Source: Pseudomonadota bacterium (GTDB taxonomy: Bacteria > Pseudomonadota > Gammaproteobacteria > Pseudomonadales > Pseudomonadaceae). From it: 37,916 nucleotides of DNA. The notes under the pieces are model-generated. The model saw only the letters and a program-made list of their open reading frames with translations, ran no database searches and was not told where the DNA came from. Shown here piece by piece: positions 27,938-36,399 of this stretch. Position 1 is the stretch's first letter. Each line of letters starts with the position of its first letter. The position numbers were made by a program, and so were the translations under genes. The stretch is taken from NCBI GenBank assembly GCA_023431055.1, contig JAEYXX010000147.1, positions 1 to 37,916 on the forward strand, given 5' to 3'.

Positions 27938-28618
27938 CTAAAGCAAGTCGGCGAGGTTATCGACCACCAGGTTCGGTTCTTCTTCGGCGATTGGGCGGCC
28001 ATGGTTATAGCCGTAGCTCACCGCCACACAAGGTACGCCAGCAGCGCGGGCAGCCAGCACGTCGTTGCGCGAATCACCGACGAACAACGATTGCGCCGCC
28101 TCGACGCCTGCCAGATGCATCACCTGCAGCAGAGCGGCCGGATCGGGCTTCTGCTGCGGCAGGGTGTCGCCGCCGATGATCCAGCGAAAGTAGCCACCCA
28201 GGCCGACCTGCTCCAGCAACGGCGCGACGAAACGCTCCGGCTTGTTGGTCACCACCGCCAGCTCCACGGCCGCCGTGCTCAAGGCTTCGAGCAGCTCGTG
28301 CACTCCCGGATAGAGCGCGGTCAGGTTGTGGCAGTCGGCGTAGATATCGAGAAAGCGCGCCAGCGCCTGTTCCGTCTCGCCCTCGTCCACGGCCGAGTGA
28401 TCCAAGCCACCAGCCAGCGCGCGGCGCACCAGCACACGGGCGCCGTTGCCGACCCACTCGCGAACCTGTGCCACGCCAGCCGGCGCGCGGCCCAGCTCGA
28501 CCAGCATGCGGTCGACCGCTGCGGCCAAGTCAGGCACCGAATCGACCAGGGTGCCGTCCAGGTCGAACATCACCAGGCGCGGCAGCTCCCCGCCGCACAG
28601 CTCGCGCAGCGGTTTCAT
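27938..28618 (-). CDS. gph: Phosphoglycolate phosphatase
   Basis: Gph removes phosphate from 2-phosphoglycolate arising from DNA repair or oxygenation side reactions. The 226-residue HAD-superfamily protein has motif [13 protein letters not shown] (about 16-27), motif II VVTNKP, the KPDP lysine, and motif [18 protein letters not shown]. The start overlaps the rpe stop by 4 bases (ATGA). The rpe-gph-trpE order is conserved in Pseudomonas. Confidence 0.94.
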   Translation of the reverse strand: MKPLRELCGGELPRLVMFDLDGTLVDSVPDLAAAVDRMLVELGRAPAGVAQVREWVGNGARVLVRRALAGGLDHSAVDEGETEQALARFLDIYADCHNLTALYPGVHELLEALSTAAVELAVVTNKPERFVAPLLEQVGLGGYFRWIIGGDTLPQQKPDPAALLQVMHLAGVEAAQSLFVGDSRNDVLAARAAGVPCVAVSYGYNHGRPIAEEEPNLVVDNLADLL

Positions 28619-29289
28619 CCACGCACCTGAGCCAGCTCGGCGCGCATGGCGTCGATCACCGCCTTGTAGTCCGGCTGGTTGAAGATCGCCGAACCGGCAA
28701 CGAAGGTGTCCGCGCCCGCCTCGGCGATCTCGCGGATGTTCTGCACGTTCACGCCGCCGTCGATTTCCAGGCGAATCTCGCGGCCGCTGGCGTCGATCAG
28801 TGCGCGGGCTTCACGCAGCTTGTCGAGGGTACCGGGGATGAACTTCTGCCCGCCGAAGCCGGGGTTGACGCTCATCAGCAGGATCATGTCGACCTTGTCC
28901 ATCACGTACTTGAGCACGTCCAGCGGAGTGGCCGGGTTGAACACCAGGCCGGCCTTGGCGCCACCGCTCTTGATCAGTTGCAGGGAGCGGTCGACGTGCT
29001 CGCTGGCTTCCGGATGGAAGGTGATGTACGAGGCGCCGGCTTCGATGAAGTCGCCGATGATGCGATCCACCGGCTTGACCATCAGGTGCGCGTCGATGGG
29101 CGCAGTGATGCCGTACTTGCGCAGCGCCGAGCAGACCATCGGGCCGATGGTCAGGTTGGGCACGTAATGGTTGTCCATCACATCGAAGTGGACGATGTCC
29201 GCCCCGGCGGCGAGTACGTTGTCCACTTCCTCACCCAGGCGTGCGAAGTCGGCGGAAAGGATCGACGGAGCGATGGCGAAGGGTTGCAT
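28615..29289 (-). CDS. rpe: Ribulose-5-phosphate 3-epimerase
   Basis: Rpe interconverts ribulose-5-P and xylulose-5-P in the pentose phosphate pathway. The 224-residue TIM-barrel shows [57 protein letters not shown] and EIDGGVN with the metal-binding His/Asp residues. AGAGGTG lies 6 bases before the ATG. Its 5' region contains a long near-palindrome. Confidence 0.96.
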   Translation of the reverse strand: MQPFAIAPSILSADFARLGEEVDNVLAAGADIVHFDVMDNHYVPNLTIGPMVCSALRKYGITAPIDAHLMVKPVDRIIGDFIEAGASYITFHPEASEHVDRSLQLIKSGGAKAGLVFNPATPLDVLKYVMDKVDMILLMSVNPGFGGQKFIPGTLDKLREARALIDASGREIRLEIDGGVNVQNIREIAEAGADTFVAGSAIFNQPDYKAVIDAMRAELAQVRG

Positions 29290-29342
29290 GGCGCACCTCT
29301 GAGAACCGGTTTGGGATCTCGCGAGCTAGAGCCGGGCTAGGC

Positions 29343-29400
29343 AAAAACAGGCGAGGAAGCGGAGTTTACGCGTGTAAATGAGCATTCCGAGCCTGTTTTT
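29343..29400. repeat. 58-base near-palindrome upstream of rpe
   Basis: Two 27-base arms around GCGT. The outer 10 bases (AAAAACAGGC / GCCTGTTTTT), a GGAA/TTCC middle and the inner TTTAC/GTAAA are perfect; about 8 internal positions mismatch. A-run on one side and T-run on the other make it terminator-like on both strands. It is 54 bases from the rpe ATG, within its probable 5' leader. I have an unverified impression that like segments recur in Pseudomonas intergenic DNA. Confidence 0.7.
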
Positions 29401-29510
29401 AACGACGGCTGGCCGACGCGCAGCAGATCGCAAACGGTTCGTAGTGCTGGATCACGGTGGCACGCATTGTAACGACTGTGGCGCCCTTGATCGACAAGCG
29501 CAGGAGACAG

Positions 29511-29578
29511 TAAGAGGCGCTTTAGCGGCGAGCTTCTGGCTTTTGTGCCAAGCCGGTCGCGGCTAAAGCCCCTCCCAC
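29511..29578. repeat. Degenerate REP-type pair, 3' of the aldehyde dehydrogenase gene
   Basis: The right arm (29557-29578) is a typical TCGCGGCTAAAGCC + CCTCCCAC REP; the left arm (29511-29531) is its reverse complement with several changes. A different REP family from that at 27800. It lies 14 bases beyond the dehydrogenase stop and may end that transcript. The 303-base gap 29290-29592 holds this, the 58-base palindrome and no gene I can support. Confidence 0.7.
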
Positions 29579-29592
29579 AATAGCAACCTGAT

Positions 29593-31053
29593 TCAGATAC
29601 CGCCGAGGCAGAGGTACTTGATCTCCAGATACTCATCCAGGCCGTACTTGGAGCCTTCGCGGCCGAGCCCTGAAGCCTTCATACCGCCGAATGGCGCCAC
29701 CTCGTTGGAGATCAGCCCGGTGTTGATGCCGACCATGCCGTACTCCAGAGCCTCGGCCACCCGGAAGGTGCGCCCCAAGTCGCGGGTATAGAAGTAGCCG
29801 GCCAGGCCGAACTCGGTATCGTTGGCCTGGCGCACCACCTCGGCTTCGTCGCGGAAGCGGAACAACGGCGCCAGCGGACCGAAGGTTTCCTCGCGGGCCA
29901 CGCGCATATCAGGGGTGACGTCGGTGATGACCGTCGGCTCGAAAAAGTGCCCGCCCAGCTCATGCGCCTTGCCGCCCTGCAGCACCTTGGCGCCCTTCTC
30001 CAGCGCATCGGCCAGATGCGCCTGTACCTTGGCCACGGCATTGCCGTCGATCAACGGACCAATGACGACGCCTGTTTCATCACCCGGGCCAACCCGCAGT
30101 TTGGCCACGGCCGCGGCCAGCTTTTCGGCAAAGGCGTCGTAGACAGCCTCATGCACATACAGGCGATTGGCACAGACGCAGGTCTGCCCGGCGTTGCGGT
30201 ACTTGGCCACCAGCGCACCTTCTACCGCTGCGTCGAGATCAGCATCCTCGAAGACGATAAACGGCGCATTGCCACCCAGTTCCAACGAGAGCTTCTTCAG
30301 GGTCGGCGCGCATTGCTCCATCAATTTGATGCCGACGCCGGTGGAGCCTGTGAACGACAACTTGCGCACGATGGGGTTGGCACACAACTCACTGCCCACC
30401 TCGCGAGACCGCTCGGCGTCGGCCGGCAGCACGCTGAACAGGCCAGCCGGGATACCAGCGCGTTCGGCCAGCACGGCCAAAGCCAGGGCGCTGAACGGTG
30501 TCTGCGGCGCCGGTTTGAGCACCATGGCACAGCCGGCGGCCAGGGCAGGACCGGCCTTCCGGGTGATCATCGCCGCGGGGAAGTTCCACGGGGTGATCGC
30601 CGCCGTCACGCCGACCGGCTCCTTGGTGACGATCAGGCGCTTGTCCGACTGGTGGCCGGGAATGGTGTCACCATAGACGCGCTTGGCTTCCTCGGCGAAC
30701 CATTCGATGAAGGAGGCGGCGTACAGCACTTCGCCACGGGCTTCGGCCAGCGGTTTGCCCTGTTCGGCGGTCATGATCTGCGCCAGGTCTTCCTGGTTGG
30801 CGAGCATCAGCTCGTACCATTTGCGCAGGCGCGCGGCGCGCTCCTTGGCGGTCAGCGCACGCCAGGCTGGTTGCGCGGGCTGGGCGGCTTCGATGGCGCG
30901 GCGGGTTTCGGCTGCGCCCAGGTTCGGGACATGGCCGAGGGACTCACCGTTGGCCGGGTTGAAGATCTCCGTGACGGCGCCGTCGGGCGCGTCACACCAC
31001 TGGCCGTCGATATAGGCCTGGTGGCGCAGCAGATCGGGGTCGTTGAGTTGCAT
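29593..31053 (-). CDS. NAD(P)-dependent succinate-semialdehyde-type dehydrogenase
   Basis: The 486-residue aldehyde dehydrogenase shows TPWNFPAAMITRKAGPALAAGC (cofactor loop), FTGSTGVGIKLM, the catalytic Glu in SLELGGNAPFIVF and the catalytic Cys in RNAGQTCVCANRLYV, where the extra Cys two residues on is typical of GabD-type enzymes under redox control. FGGMKASGLGREGSKYG closes the family pattern. ATG 31053 has GGAGGA 7 bases upstream. As last gene of the sigma-54 module it would oxidise the semialdehyde made by the iron-type alcohol dehydrogenase; succinate or glutarate semialdehyde are both possible. Confidence 0.88.
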   Translation of the reverse strand: MQLNDPDLLRHQAYIDGQWCDAPDGAVTEIFNPANGESLGHVPNLGAAETRRAIEAAQPAQPAWRALTAKERAARLRKWYELMLANQEDLAQIMTAEQGKPLAEARGEVLYAASFIEWFAEEAKRVYGDTIPGHQSDKRLIVTKEPVGVTAAITPWNFPAAMITRKAGPALAAGCAMVLKPAPQTPFSALALAVLAERAGIPAGLFSVLPADAERSREVGSELCANPIVRKLSFTGSTGVGIKLMEQCAPTLKKLSLELGGNAPFIVFEDADLDAAVEGALVAKYRNAGQTCVCANRLYVHEAVYDAFAEKLAAAVAKLRVGPGDETGVVIGPLIDGNAVAKVQAHLADALEKGAKVLQGGKAHELGGHFFEPTVITDVTPDMRVAREETFGPLAPLFRFRDEAEVVRQANDTEFGLAGYFYTRDLGRTFRVAEALEYGMVGINTGLISNEVAPFGGMKASGLGREGSKYGLDEYLEIKYLCLGGI

Positions 31054-31111
31054 GGATCGCTCCTCCCGCCAGGGCCTTGGCGCCCTGGCGGTACTGATGG
31101 ATGGGACAGGA

Positions 31112-32491
31112 TCATTCGCCCGGCGGCAGATCCTTGGTGAAGGTCTGGTCGTTCTCGCCGCGGAACATCCGTGTTCCATAGATCAGCGCACACAGACCAA
31201 CGCCGATGGCAAAGGCCCAGCCGGCACCTTTGATCGCCAGCACCGCGCCGATCACCCCGGCGATGCCCAGGTCACGCTGGCTACGTGCCTCCATGATGCC
31301 CAGGCGCACACTGACGTAGCCCTGGATCAGCAGGGTCAGCGCCAGCGCAACGCCGAGGATCGGCTGCACCAGCGTCACCACCGGCAACAGCAGCAGACCG
31401 GTGTTGGTGCCCCAACGGAACGAGCCGACGCCGCCGTAGATCGATTTCATCGCCTTGGCGCCACCCTTGAAGCGTTCGGTGATCACCACCTGCATGGCGG
31501 ACCACTGCGGACCACACATGGCCACGTCCGGCCCGAAGATGCTCATGAAGGCATTACGCCCACCAAAGATCAGGTGCGAGCGGTTGGGGTTGAAGTCGAC
31601 CTTCTCGTCACGGCGCACATGGTCGGCTTCGCCGAGGATCGCCTTGGCGCCGAGCACGTCACCGAACACCACCAGATAGGCGGCGAACACGGTGGGAATG
31701 GCGGTGACGAACATCATCAGTGGCGGCATGCCGAGGCCGAATACGGTGTATTCGTTCCACAGGGTGACGAAGTCCGGCTGGCTGATGCCCCACTCGATGT
31801 TCGGCCAGGGTGCCTCGCCAAAAATCGGCGCGATGATCACCGCCAGCAGGATGATCGGGAAGATGCCCAGCTTGGCGAAGTTCCACCAGAAGCGGTTGCG
31901 CTTCTTCAGCTCCTGGAAATGGATGGAAAACACCAGATAGAAGGCGATGCCGATGGCGATGGAAATGGTCCAGGGGAAGCTGTCGAAACGACCGCCTTCC
32001 TTGAATACCGTCACCACCGCGCTGAGGCCGGCACCCATGATGATGCCGGCCTTGAGCGCCGAGGGCACCAATGACACCACCTTGCGCGCCATGCCTGTCA
32101 TGCCCAGGCCTATAGAGAACGCCCCCAACATCAACTGGAAGGCAATCAGCGCATGCACCCGCTCCGGGCCCTCCGGAAACTGGCTGCAGTAGGCCATGAG
32201 CAACGGGATCGCCGGGGTGATCCAGCCGGGCACCACGGGATCACCCAGCAGGTGGTGGGTCAGATACAGCAGGCCATTGAGTATGACCACCGCCAGCGCC
32301 ACCTCGAACGGCATGCCGAGGAATTCGGTCATCAGCGGAATCGCCGCCAGATCCACCGCGCACATGAGCAGGCCCTGCATGTAGTCGGAGAGCTCGAAGC
32401 GGTAATGAATGAAAGGCAGACGCACCTTGAATGGCCCCACCGGCCAGTAGGGGGCTTCCACACCAAGGTCTTGTTGATGCAGTTCGGACAT
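31112..32491 (-). CDS. Multi-span permease, SLC23/NCS2-like
   Basis: The 459-residue protein has about 12-13 hydrophobic helices with short loops. Motifs such as LGDPVVPGWITPAIPLLMAYC near the N-terminus and a long family-specific stretch (GEAPWPNIEWGISQPDFVTLWNEYTVF) suggest the UraA/SulP-fold family, but I do not recognise a characterised member. Position between the alcohol and aldehyde dehydrogenases points to uptake of their organic-acid substrate. ATG 32491 has GGGTGA 4-5 bases upstream; a GTG at 32500 is less likely. Base use is like its neighbours. Confidence 0.7.
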   Translation of the reverse strand: MSELHQQDLGVEAPYWPVGPFKVRLPFIHYRFELSDYMQGLLMCAVDLAAIPLMTEFLGMPFEVALAVVILNGLLYLTHHLLGDPVVPGWITPAIPLLMAYCSQFPEGPERVHALIAFQLMLGAFSIGLGMTGMARKVVSLVPSALKAGIIMGAGLSAVVTVFKEGGRFDSFPWTISIAIGIAFYLVFSIHFQELKKRNRFWWNFAKLGIFPIILLAVIIAPIFGEAPWPNIEWGISQPDFVTLWNEYTVFGLGMPPLMMFVTAIPTVFAAYLVVFGDVLGAKAILGEADHVRRDEKVDFNPNRSHLIFGGRNAFMSIFGPDVAMCGPQWSAMQVVITERFKGGAKAMKSIYGGVGSFRWGTNTGLLLLPVVTLVQPILGVALALTLLIQGYVSVRLGIMEARSQRDLGIAGVIGAVLAIKGAGWAFAIGVGLCALIYGTRMFRGENDQTFTKDLPPGE

Positions 32492-32528
32492 TTGAGTCAC
32501 CCAGCTTTATTAGAGTTGTATTTCAGCC

Positions 32529-32548
32529 GGCCCCAGTACACTGGGGCC
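32529..32548. other. Perfect hairpin between the alcohol dehydrogenase and permease genes
   Basis: GGCCCCAG-TACA-CTGGGGCC, an 8-bp perfect stem. On the minus strand, where both genes lie, no T-run follows (GGCTGAAATAC), so it may process or partly stop the transcript rather than fully terminate. On the plus strand TTTC follows. Confidence 0.6.
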
Positions 32549-32568
32549 TTTCATCTTCGTTGCGGTAA

Positions 32569-33717
32569 TCAGTAGGCAGCGCGGTAGATCTGTTCGATAT
32601 CGCCCGCCGTCAGGCGCCGCGAATTGTTGCGCATCAGCCGATCGATCTTGCTCGCTTCCTCGGCCATGGCCGGGATGGCGTCTTCCGGCACGCCGAAGCT
32701 GCGCATGCCCTTGGGAATGTCGACGCTGGCGCACAGCTCGGCCATGGCCTCGACGGCCAAGTCGGCGGCGGCCTTGTCGCTCAGGCCATGGGTTTGCACG
32801 CCCAGAGCTGCGGCGATCTCGGCCATGCGCTCGACGCAGGCCAGCTTGTTCCAGGCCATCACGTAGGGCAGCAGCAAGGCATTGCTGACGCCATGAGCGA
32901 TGTTGAAGCGACCGCCCAGCGGATAGGCCAACGCATGCACGGCGCCCACGCCGGCATTGCCGAAGGCCATGCCGGCCATCAGGCTGGCGGTGGCCATGTC
33001 TTCGCGAGCGACCATATCCGCCGGGTTGGCATAGGCCTTGGGCAGCGCCTTGGCGATCAGCTTGATGGCGCCGATGGCCAGGGCATCGGTGATCGGCGAA
33101 GCGTTGACCGACAGGTAGGACTCCACCGCGTGCACCAATGCATCGACGCCGCTGGCAGCGGTCACGCCACGGGGGCAGGTCAGGGTCATCAGCGGGCTGA
33201 CCAGGGCCACGTCCGGCAGCAGATAGTCGCTGACGATGCCTTTTTTCAGTTGCGCCTGCTTGTCGGAGAGGATCGACACGTTGGTCACTTCCGAGCCGGT
33301 GCCAGCGGTGGTCGGGATGGCAATCAGCGGCGGCCCTTTGCGCTTGATCTGATCGACACCGAACAGTTCTTCCAGCGCACCGTCATGACCGACGTAGCCG
33401 GCCACGGCCTTGGCGATATCGATGGCGCTGCCGCCACCGACGCCGATCAGACCATCGTGACCGCCGTCGCGATAGACCTTGGCGCAGGCTTCGACGATGG
33501 CGATCTCCGGCTCTGGCTCGACACCGTCATAGATGCCATAGCGGCGCTCGCCGAGCTGCTTGAGGACATGCTCGACCGTACCGGACTTGATCAGGATGGC
33601 GTCGGTGACGATCAGCGGATTGGTGATATTCAGTCGAGGCAGTTCGAACGCCAGTTGCTCCACGGCACCCTGGCCGGTCAGCAGCTTGTTGGCGATCTTG
33701 AATGCGGCAGTGTTCAT
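32569..33717 (-). CDS. Iron-containing (group III) alcohol dehydrogenase
   Basis: The 382-residue protein has the NAD-binding GVGGGSAIDIAKAVAG (about 92-107), PTTAGTGSEVTNVSIL, and the metal-binding region DALVHAVESYLS ... GNAGVGAVHALAYPLGGRFNIAHGVSNALLLP with the conserved Asp and three His. Group III enzymes include 4-hydroxybutyrate, 1,3-propanediol and lactaldehyde dehydrogenases. The succinate-semialdehyde-type dehydrogenase downstream favours 4-hydroxybutyrate (or 5-hydroxyvalerate). ATG 33717 follows a GGGGCC site; a sigma-54 promoter match lies about 50 bases upstream. The frame is open 37 codons further upstream, but these overlap that promoter. Confidence 0.88.
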   Translation of the reverse strand: MNTAAFKIANKLLTGQGAVEQLAFELPRLNITNPLIVTDAILIKSGTVEHVLKQLGERRYGIYDGVEPEPEIAIVEACAKVYRDGGHDGLIGVGGGSAIDIAKAVAGYVGHDGALEELFGVDQIKRKGPPLIAIPTTAGTGSEVTNVSILSDKQAQLKKGIVSDYLLPDVALVSPLMTLTCPRGVTAASGVDALVHAVESYLSVNASPITDALAIGAIKLIAKALPKAYANPADMVAREDMATASLMAGMAFGNAGVGAVHALAYPLGGRFNIAHGVSNALLLPYVMAWNKLACVERMAEIAAALGVQTHGLSDKAAADLAVEAMAELCASVDIPKGMRSFGVPEDAIPAMAEEASKIDRLMRNNSRRLTAGDIEQIYRAAY

Positions 33718-33767
33718 CAGCAGGCCCCTTGTGCGTTGTTGTGCTGAGCGGTTTCGGGGCTTGCCAT

Positions 33768-33783
33768 AGCCATTCCTGTGCCA
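33768..33783 (-). promoter_or_regulatory. Sigma-54 (-24/-12) promoter of the alcohol dehydrogenase operon
   Basis: On the minus strand TGGCACAGGAATGGCT matches the -24/-12 consensus (TGGCAC-N5-TTGCW) with the GG and GC exactly 10 bases apart; the one change is TGGC for TTGC. It points at the dehydrogenase gene, whose upstream neighbour is a sigma-54 activator gene. The 33784-33894 stretch between holds a CAGCGCGCTG palindrome (33828-33837) and two AATCAATC copies (33858, 33893), possible activator sites of low confidence. Confidence 0.7.
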
Positions 33784-33894
33784 GCTCGCCGAAAGCGGCG
33801 TGGTAGAAGGCTTGCGTCGATTTGTCACAGCGCGCTGCGGGCTGCGCTTGATCAGAAAATCAATCAGAAGAGCCTATTACGATCCATTTTCCAA

Positions 33895-35265
33895 TCAATC
33901 CTGTTCCCAGCGCTTCATCTTCTGCACCAGCGTCGCCTGGCTCAGACCAAGTACCTTGGCTGCTTCGCGGGTGGTCTTGTGCTGCATCAGCGCACTGCGG
34001 ATGAGGCGCCGCTCGAGGTTCTCCACCTGCTTGCGCAGTGGCAGACGATCGTCTTCGCCTGCGTCGCTGCGGGCGATGCGCATCTCCTCCGGCAGGTCGA
34101 ACAGCTCGATACGTTCGCCGCTGGCGGTGACCACCAGGCGCTCGACCAGATTGATCAGCTCACGGATGTTGCCGGGCCAGGCGTAGTCGGTCAGTGCATC
34201 GAGCGCTTCGAGTTCCCAGCTCAGCGCGCGACCATAACGCTGGTTGAACTCGGCCAGGTAGAAATCCAGCAGCGGCTGAATTTCCTCGGGGCGCTCGCGC
34301 AGCGCCGGAATGTGGATCGGCACCACGTTGAGCCGGTAATAGAGGTCGGCGCGAAAACGCCCCTCGGCGACCATCGTGCGCAGGTCATGGTGGGTGGCGG
34401 TGATGATGCGCACGTCCACCTCCTTCAACTCCAGGCCACCGACCGGAATGAAGCGGCTCTCCTCGATCACCTTGAGCAGCTTGACCTGCAGCGGCAGCGG
34501 CAGATCGCCGATCTCATCGAGAAAAACCGTGCCCTGGTGCGCCAGTTCCAGCAGACCGCGCTTGCCCTTGCTGCCGGCGCCGGTGAACGCGCCCGGCACA
34601 TAGCCGAACAACTCGGCCTCGATCAAGTTTTCCGGCAGCGCACCGCAGTTCAGCGCCAGAAACGGCTGCGCCGCGCGCGGGCTGCTCTTGTGGATGTACT
34701 GGGCGATCAGGGTCTTGCCGACGCCGGTTTCCCCTTGCAGCAGCACCTTCACGTCGCTGGCCGCGACCTGCCGCGCCTGCATGAAGACGCGCCCGGAGGT
34801 GGGCTGATCGGCGACTGGCGAGGCATCGAGCAGATCTTCACGCTGCCCGGCATGCAGCTTGGCCGTGCTGTTGCGCAGCTGCTTCAGTTGCTGCAGTTCG
34901 TCGCGCTCGTGCTTCATGCGCAGCAGCTCGGTCATGTCGCGCACGGTACTGACCACGTAGCGCACACGTCCATCGGCGGCGAAGATCGGCGTGCCGGTGA
35001 CCAGCAGGCGTTTGCCCTGGCTGACGCTCTGCATCAGTGAAAGCGCCTTGCCTTCCTTGAGCACGCGCAGCGACACCGACTGCGAGATCACCCCCTGCTC
35101 CACCAGCGCCTGCATGTGTTGGCCAACGACATCCTCGCTACGCAGGCCGGTCAGGCGTTCGTAGGCGCTATTGACCTTGAGAGTGAAGCCGTTGGCATCG
35201 GTGATGTAGAGGCCATCGTGCAGCGCATCGATCAGCTCGCGAAATCCGGGATCATCGAAGTCCAT
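33895..35265 (-). CDS. PAS-domain sigma-54-dependent transcriptional activator
   Basis: The 456-residue protein has an N-terminal PAS sensor (LIDALHDGLYITDANGFTLKVNSAYERLTGL; about 10-115), a short coiled linker (about 115-140), and a sigma-54 AAA+ domain with Walker A GETGVGKT (about 179-186), the sigma-54-contacting GAFTGA (about 226), Walker B GTVFLDEIGDLP and the R-finger RFRADLYYRL. A Fis-type helix-turn-helix (TTREAAKVLGLSQATLVQKMKRW) ends the protein. GGGTGG precedes the ATG. No receiver domain is present, so it senses a small molecule or redox state via PAS. It likely drives the downstream dehydrogenase-permease-dehydrogenase operon. Confidence 0.9.
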   Translation of the reverse strand: MDFDDPGFRELIDALHDGLYITDANGFTLKVNSAYERLTGLRSEDVVGQHMQALVEQGVISQSVSLRVLKEGKALSLMQSVSQGKRLLVTGTPIFAADGRVRYVVSTVRDMTELLRMKHERDELQQLKQLRNSTAKLHAGQREDLLDASPVADQPTSGRVFMQARQVAASDVKVLLQGETGVGKTLIAQYIHKSSPRAAQPFLALNCGALPENLIEAELFGYVPGAFTGAGSKGKRGLLELAHQGTVFLDEIGDLPLPLQVKLLKVIEESRFIPVGGLELKEVDVRIITATHHDLRTMVAEGRFRADLYYRLNVVPIHIPALRERPEEIQPLLDFYLAEFNQRYGRALSWELEALDALTDYAWPGNIRELINLVERLVVTASGERIELFDLPEEMRIARSDAGEDDRLPLRKQVENLERRLIRSALMQHKTTREAAKVLGLSQATLVQKMKRWEQD

Positions 35266-35319
35266 CTGGCCACCCTGTTACAACTGGAGAAACCGCGCAT
35301 TCTACGCCCGGAAACGACA

Positions 35320-35349
35320 AAGGCCCCGCGGGTTTCCCGGCGGAGCCTT
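35320..35349 (-). terminator. Intrinsic terminator of the ABC transporter operon
   Basis: AAGGC ... GCCTT outer stem with inner CCGC/GCGG and GGG/CCC pairs and a TTT/AAA loop; one mismatch. On the minus strand CCTTTGTCG follows. It lies 20 bases past the permease stop and 54 bases before the activator gene. Confidence 0.7.
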
Positions 35350-35368
35350 CTGTCCACAGCCACGCAGC

Positions 35369-36196
35369 TTATTCCGGCGTCGAGGTGCGCAGCTTCTCGC
35401 TACGTCCGCGCAGCCATTCCAGAGTCAGCAACAGCAGGATGGAAAAGCCGATCAGCAGTGTGGCGGCAGCAGCGATGGTCGGCGACAGGTTCTCGCGGAT
35501 GCCGCTGAACATCTGCCGCGGCAGGGTGGCCTGTTCGGGCCCAGCGAGGAACAGCGTCACCACCACTTCGTCGAACGAGGTGGCGAAGGCGAACAGCGCA
35601 CCGGAGATCACCCCCGGCGCGATCAGCGGCAGGGTCACGCGGCGGAAGGTGGTCAGCGGCGAGGCGCCGAGGCTGGCGGCGGCGCGCACCAGGTTGTGGT
35701 TGAAACCCTGCAGCGTGGCCGACACGGTGATGATGACGAAGGGCACGCCGAGCACGGCATGCACCAGGATCAGCGACAGGTAGCTGTTGCCCATGCCCAG
35801 CGGCGCGAAGAACAGGTAACTGGCGACACCGATGATCACCACCGGAACGATCATCGGCGAGATCAGCAGGCTCATCACCAGCGCCTTACCGCGAAACTCG
35901 CCACGGGTCAGGCCGATGGCCGCCAGGGTACCGAAGACCATGGCCAGCATGGTCGCGGCCGGGGCGATGATCAGGCTGTTCTTCAGCGAGCGCATCCAGT
36001 CCGCGGACATGAAGAAGTCTTCGTACCAGCGCAGTGAGAAGCCCTGCAGCGGGTAGACCAGGAAGGTGCCGGAATTGAACGACAGCGGCACGATCACCAG
36101 CACCGGCAGGATCAGAAACAGCAGCACCAGGCCGCAGAGAATGCGCAGGCCGTAGTACCAGAGGCGCTCGACGGGTGACATGTAGGGGCTGAGCAT
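35369..36196 (-). CDS. ABC transporter permease, polyamine/GABA type (PotC-like)
   Basis: The 275-residue inner-membrane protein has six helices and the EAA coupling motif VRAAASLGASPLTTFRRVTLPLIAPGVISG (about 182-211) typical of PotC/YdcV subunits. In P. aeruginosa the operon beside rpe is, to my recollection, agtABCD (PA0603-PA0606), reported to import 4-aminobutyrate and 5-aminovalerate; this would be the AgtD counterpart. Here the hydroxy-acid module lies between it and rpe. ATG with GGAG 8 bases upstream. Orthology is inferred from order and subunit type. Confidence 0.85.
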   Translation of the reverse strand: MLSPYMSPVERLWYYGLRILCGLVLLFLILPVLVIVPLSFNSGTFLVYPLQGFSLRWYEDFFMSADWMRSLKNSLIIAPAATMLAMVFGTLAAIGLTRGEFRGKALVMSLLISPMIVPVVIIGVASYLFFAPLGMGNSYLSLILVHAVLGVPFVIITVSATLQGFNHNLVRAAASLGASPLTTFRRVTLPLIAPGVISGALFAFATSFDEVVVTLFLAGPEQATLPRQMFSGIRENLSPTIAAAATLLIGFSILLLLTLEWLRGRSEKLRTSTPE

Positions 36197-36223
36197 GGCT
36201 GTGACTCCATTTAGCGTTTAGCT

Positions 36224-36370
36224 CCCCTCTACTGCTTGCGGGAGAGGGGCTGGGGGAGAGGGCGCTCTTCATGCGCCATCCTCCCGAGTTCGGTTACCGA
36301 GAGGCAGTGGTGCCAACACAAGCACCCTCTCCCGCCCTTCGGGCACCCTCTCCCATAAATGGGAGAGGGT
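36224..36370. repeat. Cluster of inverted repeats between the two permease genes
   Basis: CCCCTCT/AGAGGGG (36224-36230, 36243-36249) makes one hairpin. ACCCTCTCCC occurs twice (36324-36333, 36345-36354) and its complement GGGAGAGGGT once (36361-36370), so alternative hairpins are possible; GCCC-TTC-GGGC lies between. The cluster occupies most of the 203-base spacer inside the ABC operon. Confidence 0.75.
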
Positions 36371-36399
36371 CATCAGATGGTCTGCTACGCAGACCGCTT

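Noticed and set aside
29337..29636. A 99-codon minus-strand ORF between rpe and the aldehyde dehydrogenase gene
   Set aside because: It runs through a REP pair and the 58-base palindrome and overlaps the dehydrogenase 3' end; composition is that of repeat sequence, with no family features.
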